7,714 nucleotides of DNA from an uncultured Phascolarctobacterium sp. (GTDB taxonomy: Bacteria; Bacillota; Negativicutes; Acidaminococcales; Acidaminococcaceae), in contig NZ_CAJMEH010000080.1 of assembly GCF_905212365.1 (NCBI RefSeq), forward strand, positions 1 to 7,714, given 5' to 3'. Below are positions 6,198 through 7,714 of the stretch, piece by piece. Each line of letters begins with the position of its first letter. The stretch's first letter is position 1. Under the pieces are notes generated by a model, which did not search any database, was not told the DNA's origin, and worked only from the letters and a program-made list of their open reading frames with translations. Made by a program: the position numbers and the translations under genes.

Positions 6198-7028
6198 TTA
6201 TTCCTTCCAGCCAAGGTATACGGAGCCAGGGAATTGCTTCTTAATAAATTCAGCGTTCTCAGGCGATTGATATGCTTCCTGGAAAATTTTCAGACGCGGG
6301 TCTTTCAGCGTTTCTTCTTTGACGGCCACAATATTAACATACAGGGAATCGGCCGTTTCCTTAACTATGGGGTCCGTCGCCGGGTTCAGACCGGCGTTCA
6401 AAGCATAGGTAGTGTTGATAGCCGCGCAGGTAACGTCGTCCAGCGAACGAGGAATAGCTGCGGCTTCCAGCTCGATAATTTGGAAGTTGTGAGGATTCTC
6501 GGTAATATCATGAACGGTAGTCGTGATATCCTTGGGGTTCTTTACCTTGAGCAGACCGTTGGCAGCCAAAAGCAAAATGCTGCGGCCGCCGTTGGTCGGG
6601 TCGTTAGGAATCGCAATCTTAGCGCCGTCGGGAATGCTGTCGCCGGGCTTTAATTTTTTAGAATAAATATTGATGGGGAACAAAGCGGTGTTGAAGGCTT
6701 TAGCCAGCTTGAAGGAAGGCTCCTTCTTCATCGTAGCGTTCAGGAAGGGCTCGTGCTGGAAGCTGTTGGCCCAGATTTCTCCGGCTGCCAGCGCGGAGTT
6801 GGGCGTTACAAAATCGCTGAACTCTTTAATTTCAATCTTCAAGCCCTTCTTCGCGGCGATTTTTTGCACGTTCTCCATAATTACGGCGTGAGGACCGGGG
6901 TTTACGCCCACAATAACTGGCTTATCCGCGTCCGCCTTTTTCTCTTCTTTAGCGCCGCCGCAGCCGACGATAGCTAGGGCGCAAAGAGCCGTTAAACCTA
7001 CTAAAGCGTATTTCAAAATTTTATTCAT
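6198..7028 (-). CDS. metQ: MetQ/NlpA family substrate-binding lipoprotein
   Basis: This 276-residue ABC-type binding lipoprotein captures methionine or a related compound at the cell surface. Residues 1-23 are a lipoprotein signal with lipobox IVGC and lipidated C23, followed by a charged flexible linker. The mature part shows the MetQ signatures GPHAVIMENV (45-54), FQHEPFLN (90-97), IPNDPTNGGRS (140-150), LEAAAIPRSLDDV (187-199) and AINTTYAL (203-210), so ligand contacts of the family look kept. Length is typical. It is the first gene of the operon. No metN ATPase or metI permease is adjacent, so it must borrow an ABC transporter from elsewhere or serve another system. The ATG at 7028 lies ten bases after AAGGAGG (7039-7045); a nearer, out-of-frame ATG intervenes. 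The ligand could be Met, an oxidised or N-acyl form, or another amino acid. Confidence 0.92.
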   Translation of the reverse strand: MNKILKYALVGLTALCALAIVGCGGAKEEKKADADKPVIVGVNPGPHAVIMENVQKIAAKKGLKIEIKEFSDFVTPNSALAAGEIWANSFQHEPFLNATMKKEPSFKLAKAFNTALFPINIYSKKLKPGDSIPDGAKIAIPNDPTNGGRSILLLAANGLLKVKNPKDITTTVHDITENPHNFQIIELEAAAIPRSLDDVTCAAINTTYALNAGLNPATDPIVKETADSLYVNIVAVKEETLKDPRLKIFQEAYQSPENAEFIKKQFPGSVYLGWKE

Positions 7029-7049
7029 GGTGCATTTTCCTCCTTCAAC

Positions 7050-7071
7050 GCAGGCGGCAATCCACGCCCGC
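7050..7071 (-). promoter_or_regulatory. Small hairpin in the metQ leader
   Basis: GCGGGCG pairs with CGCCTGC (one G-U) around an eight-base loop, ending four bases before the ribosome site. The leader is only about 50 bases, too short for a SAM riboswitch or T-box. The hairpin may tune translation or mRNA stability; no specific regulator is identified. Confidence 0.45.
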
Positions 7072-7087
7072 TTAAATACATACTAAC

Positions 7088-7116
7088 ATTGTATTCTTTA
7101 TCGCCGCGATAGTCAA
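7088..7116 (-). promoter_or_regulatory. Promoter of the metQ operon
   Basis: TTGACT (7111-7116) and TACAAT (7088-7093) are separated by exactly 17 bases on the minus strand. Transcription should start near 7081. It would drive all four genes down to the terminator at 3868-3899. Confidence 0.85.
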
Positions 7117-7130
7117 GAAAAGAATAGAAC

Positions 7131-7169
7131 GCCAATAAAGCTCCCTGTCCCCTACGGAACAGAGAGCTT
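7131..7169 (-). terminator. groEL terminator
   Basis: A 14-bp stem (7156-7169 with 7138-7151, two G-U pairs) closes a four-base loop on the minus strand. The following tract (TTTATTGG) is a poor U-run, so some read-through into the metQ operon is possible. Confidence 0.8.
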
Positions 7170-7205
7170 GATTTGTTAAGCGTAATATTCAGTTAAAGCC
7201 GCTTA

Positions 7206-7714
7206 TTACATCATGCCGGGCATGCCGCCGCCCATCGGAGGCATTGCCGGTACGGCACCTTCCTTAGCCGGTTTGTCGGCTACGATGGATTCGGTGGTCA
7301 GTACCATAGCTGCGATGCTGGCTGCGTTTTGCAGAGCGCTTCTGGTAACTTTAGTCGGGTCAACGATGCCTTCGGCGATCATATCCACATATTTTTCAGT
7401 CAAAGCGTTGAAGCCCACGCCCTTGCGGCTGCGTTTAATGGTATCGACGATAACTGCGCCTTCCAGGCCGGCGTTGTAAGCGATTTGACGAACAGGCTCT
7501 TCAATAGCGCGTTTAACGATATCCACGCCGGTTTTTTCATCGCCGGTTACTTTCAGCTTGCCAAGAGCAGCCTGTACCTGCAGCAGAGCGGTGCCGCCGC
7601 CTGCTACGATGCCTTCGGCTACAGCGGCGCGGGTAGCGTTCAGAGCGTCTTCGATGCGCAGCTTCTTATCCTTCAGCTCAACTTCGGTAGCAGCGCCGAC
7701 TTTAATAACGGCTA
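7206..7714 (-). CDS. groEL: Chaperonin GroEL (60 kDa), C-terminal part
   Basis: GroEL forms the double-ring ATP-dependent folding chamber in the cytoplasm. The visible 168 codons cover the end of the apical and intermediate domains and the C-terminal equatorial domain. Recognisable stretches are KVGAATEVELKDKK, RIEDALNATRAAVAEGIVAGGG (with the usual GGG loop), the NAGLEG and GFNALTEKYVDM region, and VTRSALQNAASIA. The end is the Met- and Gly-rich tail GGGMPGMM that extends into the cavity. Two consecutive TAA codons close the gene. The N-terminal two-thirds lie beyond the right edge. groES is expected upstream but cannot be seen. Confidence 0.97.
   Translation of the reverse strand, partial: AVIKVGAATEVELKDKKLRIEDALNATRAAVAEGIVAGGGTALLQVQAALGKLKVTGDEKTGVDIVKRAIEEPVRQIAYNAGLEGAVIVDTIKRSRKGVGFNALTEKYVDMIAEGIVDPTKVTRSALQNAASIAAMVLTTESIVADKPAKEGAVPAMPPMGGGMPGMM

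Noticed and set aside
7029..7087. SAM riboswitch or Met T-box before metQ
   Set aside because: The leader from the predicted start is only about 50 bases, with one small hairpin and no terminator or T-box sequence.

Overview
The window looks like chromosomal DNA from an anaerobic member of the Bacillota. The T-box tRNA-sensing leader, the GTTAAC-type BirA operator, the AGGAGG ribosome sites and the consensus sigma-A promoters all point there. The biotin synthase has the anaerobe-type cysteine pattern. A finer placement (Negativicutes seems plausible) is inference only. No mobile element, CRISPR array, tRNA or rRNA is visible.

Layout. From 1 to 617 (minus) lies the N-terminal part of threonyl-tRNA synthetase, cut by the window edge. 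Its 5' leader (about 661-920) is a T-box riboswitch with a plausible ACC threonine specifier, the antiterminator, and an intrinsic terminator. The thrS promoter (927-954) stands almost back to back with a divergent promoter (about 963-991) for a secreted DUF4127 protein (1060-2634, plus). That gene converges on bioB (3748-2759, minus), and a symmetric hairpin at 2673-2715 can end transcription from both sides. bioB has a strong promoter with a BirA operator overlapping the transcription start.

From 7028 down to 3908 runs a tight four-gene operon on the minus strand: a MetQ-type lipoprotein, an M20D amidohydrolase, and two half-size chromate-transporter-family proteins. Gaps are 3, 16 and 12 bases. 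It has a near-consensus promoter (7088-7116) and a strong terminator (3868-3899). At the right edge (7206-7714, minus) is the C-terminal third of GroEL with its own terminator.

How the parts relate. Three functions are housekeeping: translation, biotin and protein folding. The accessory interest is the metQ operon: a methionine-type binding protein without its ABC permease or ATPase beside it, coupled to an amidohydrolase and a two-subunit ChrA-like transporter. This suggests uptake or processing of an N-acylated or sulfur-containing compound, but the substrate cannot be read from sequence. The biotin synthase carries Ser in place of one auxiliary-cluster Cys and extra Cys residues near its N-terminus, as expected for the type II (4Fe-5S) class of obligate anaerobes.
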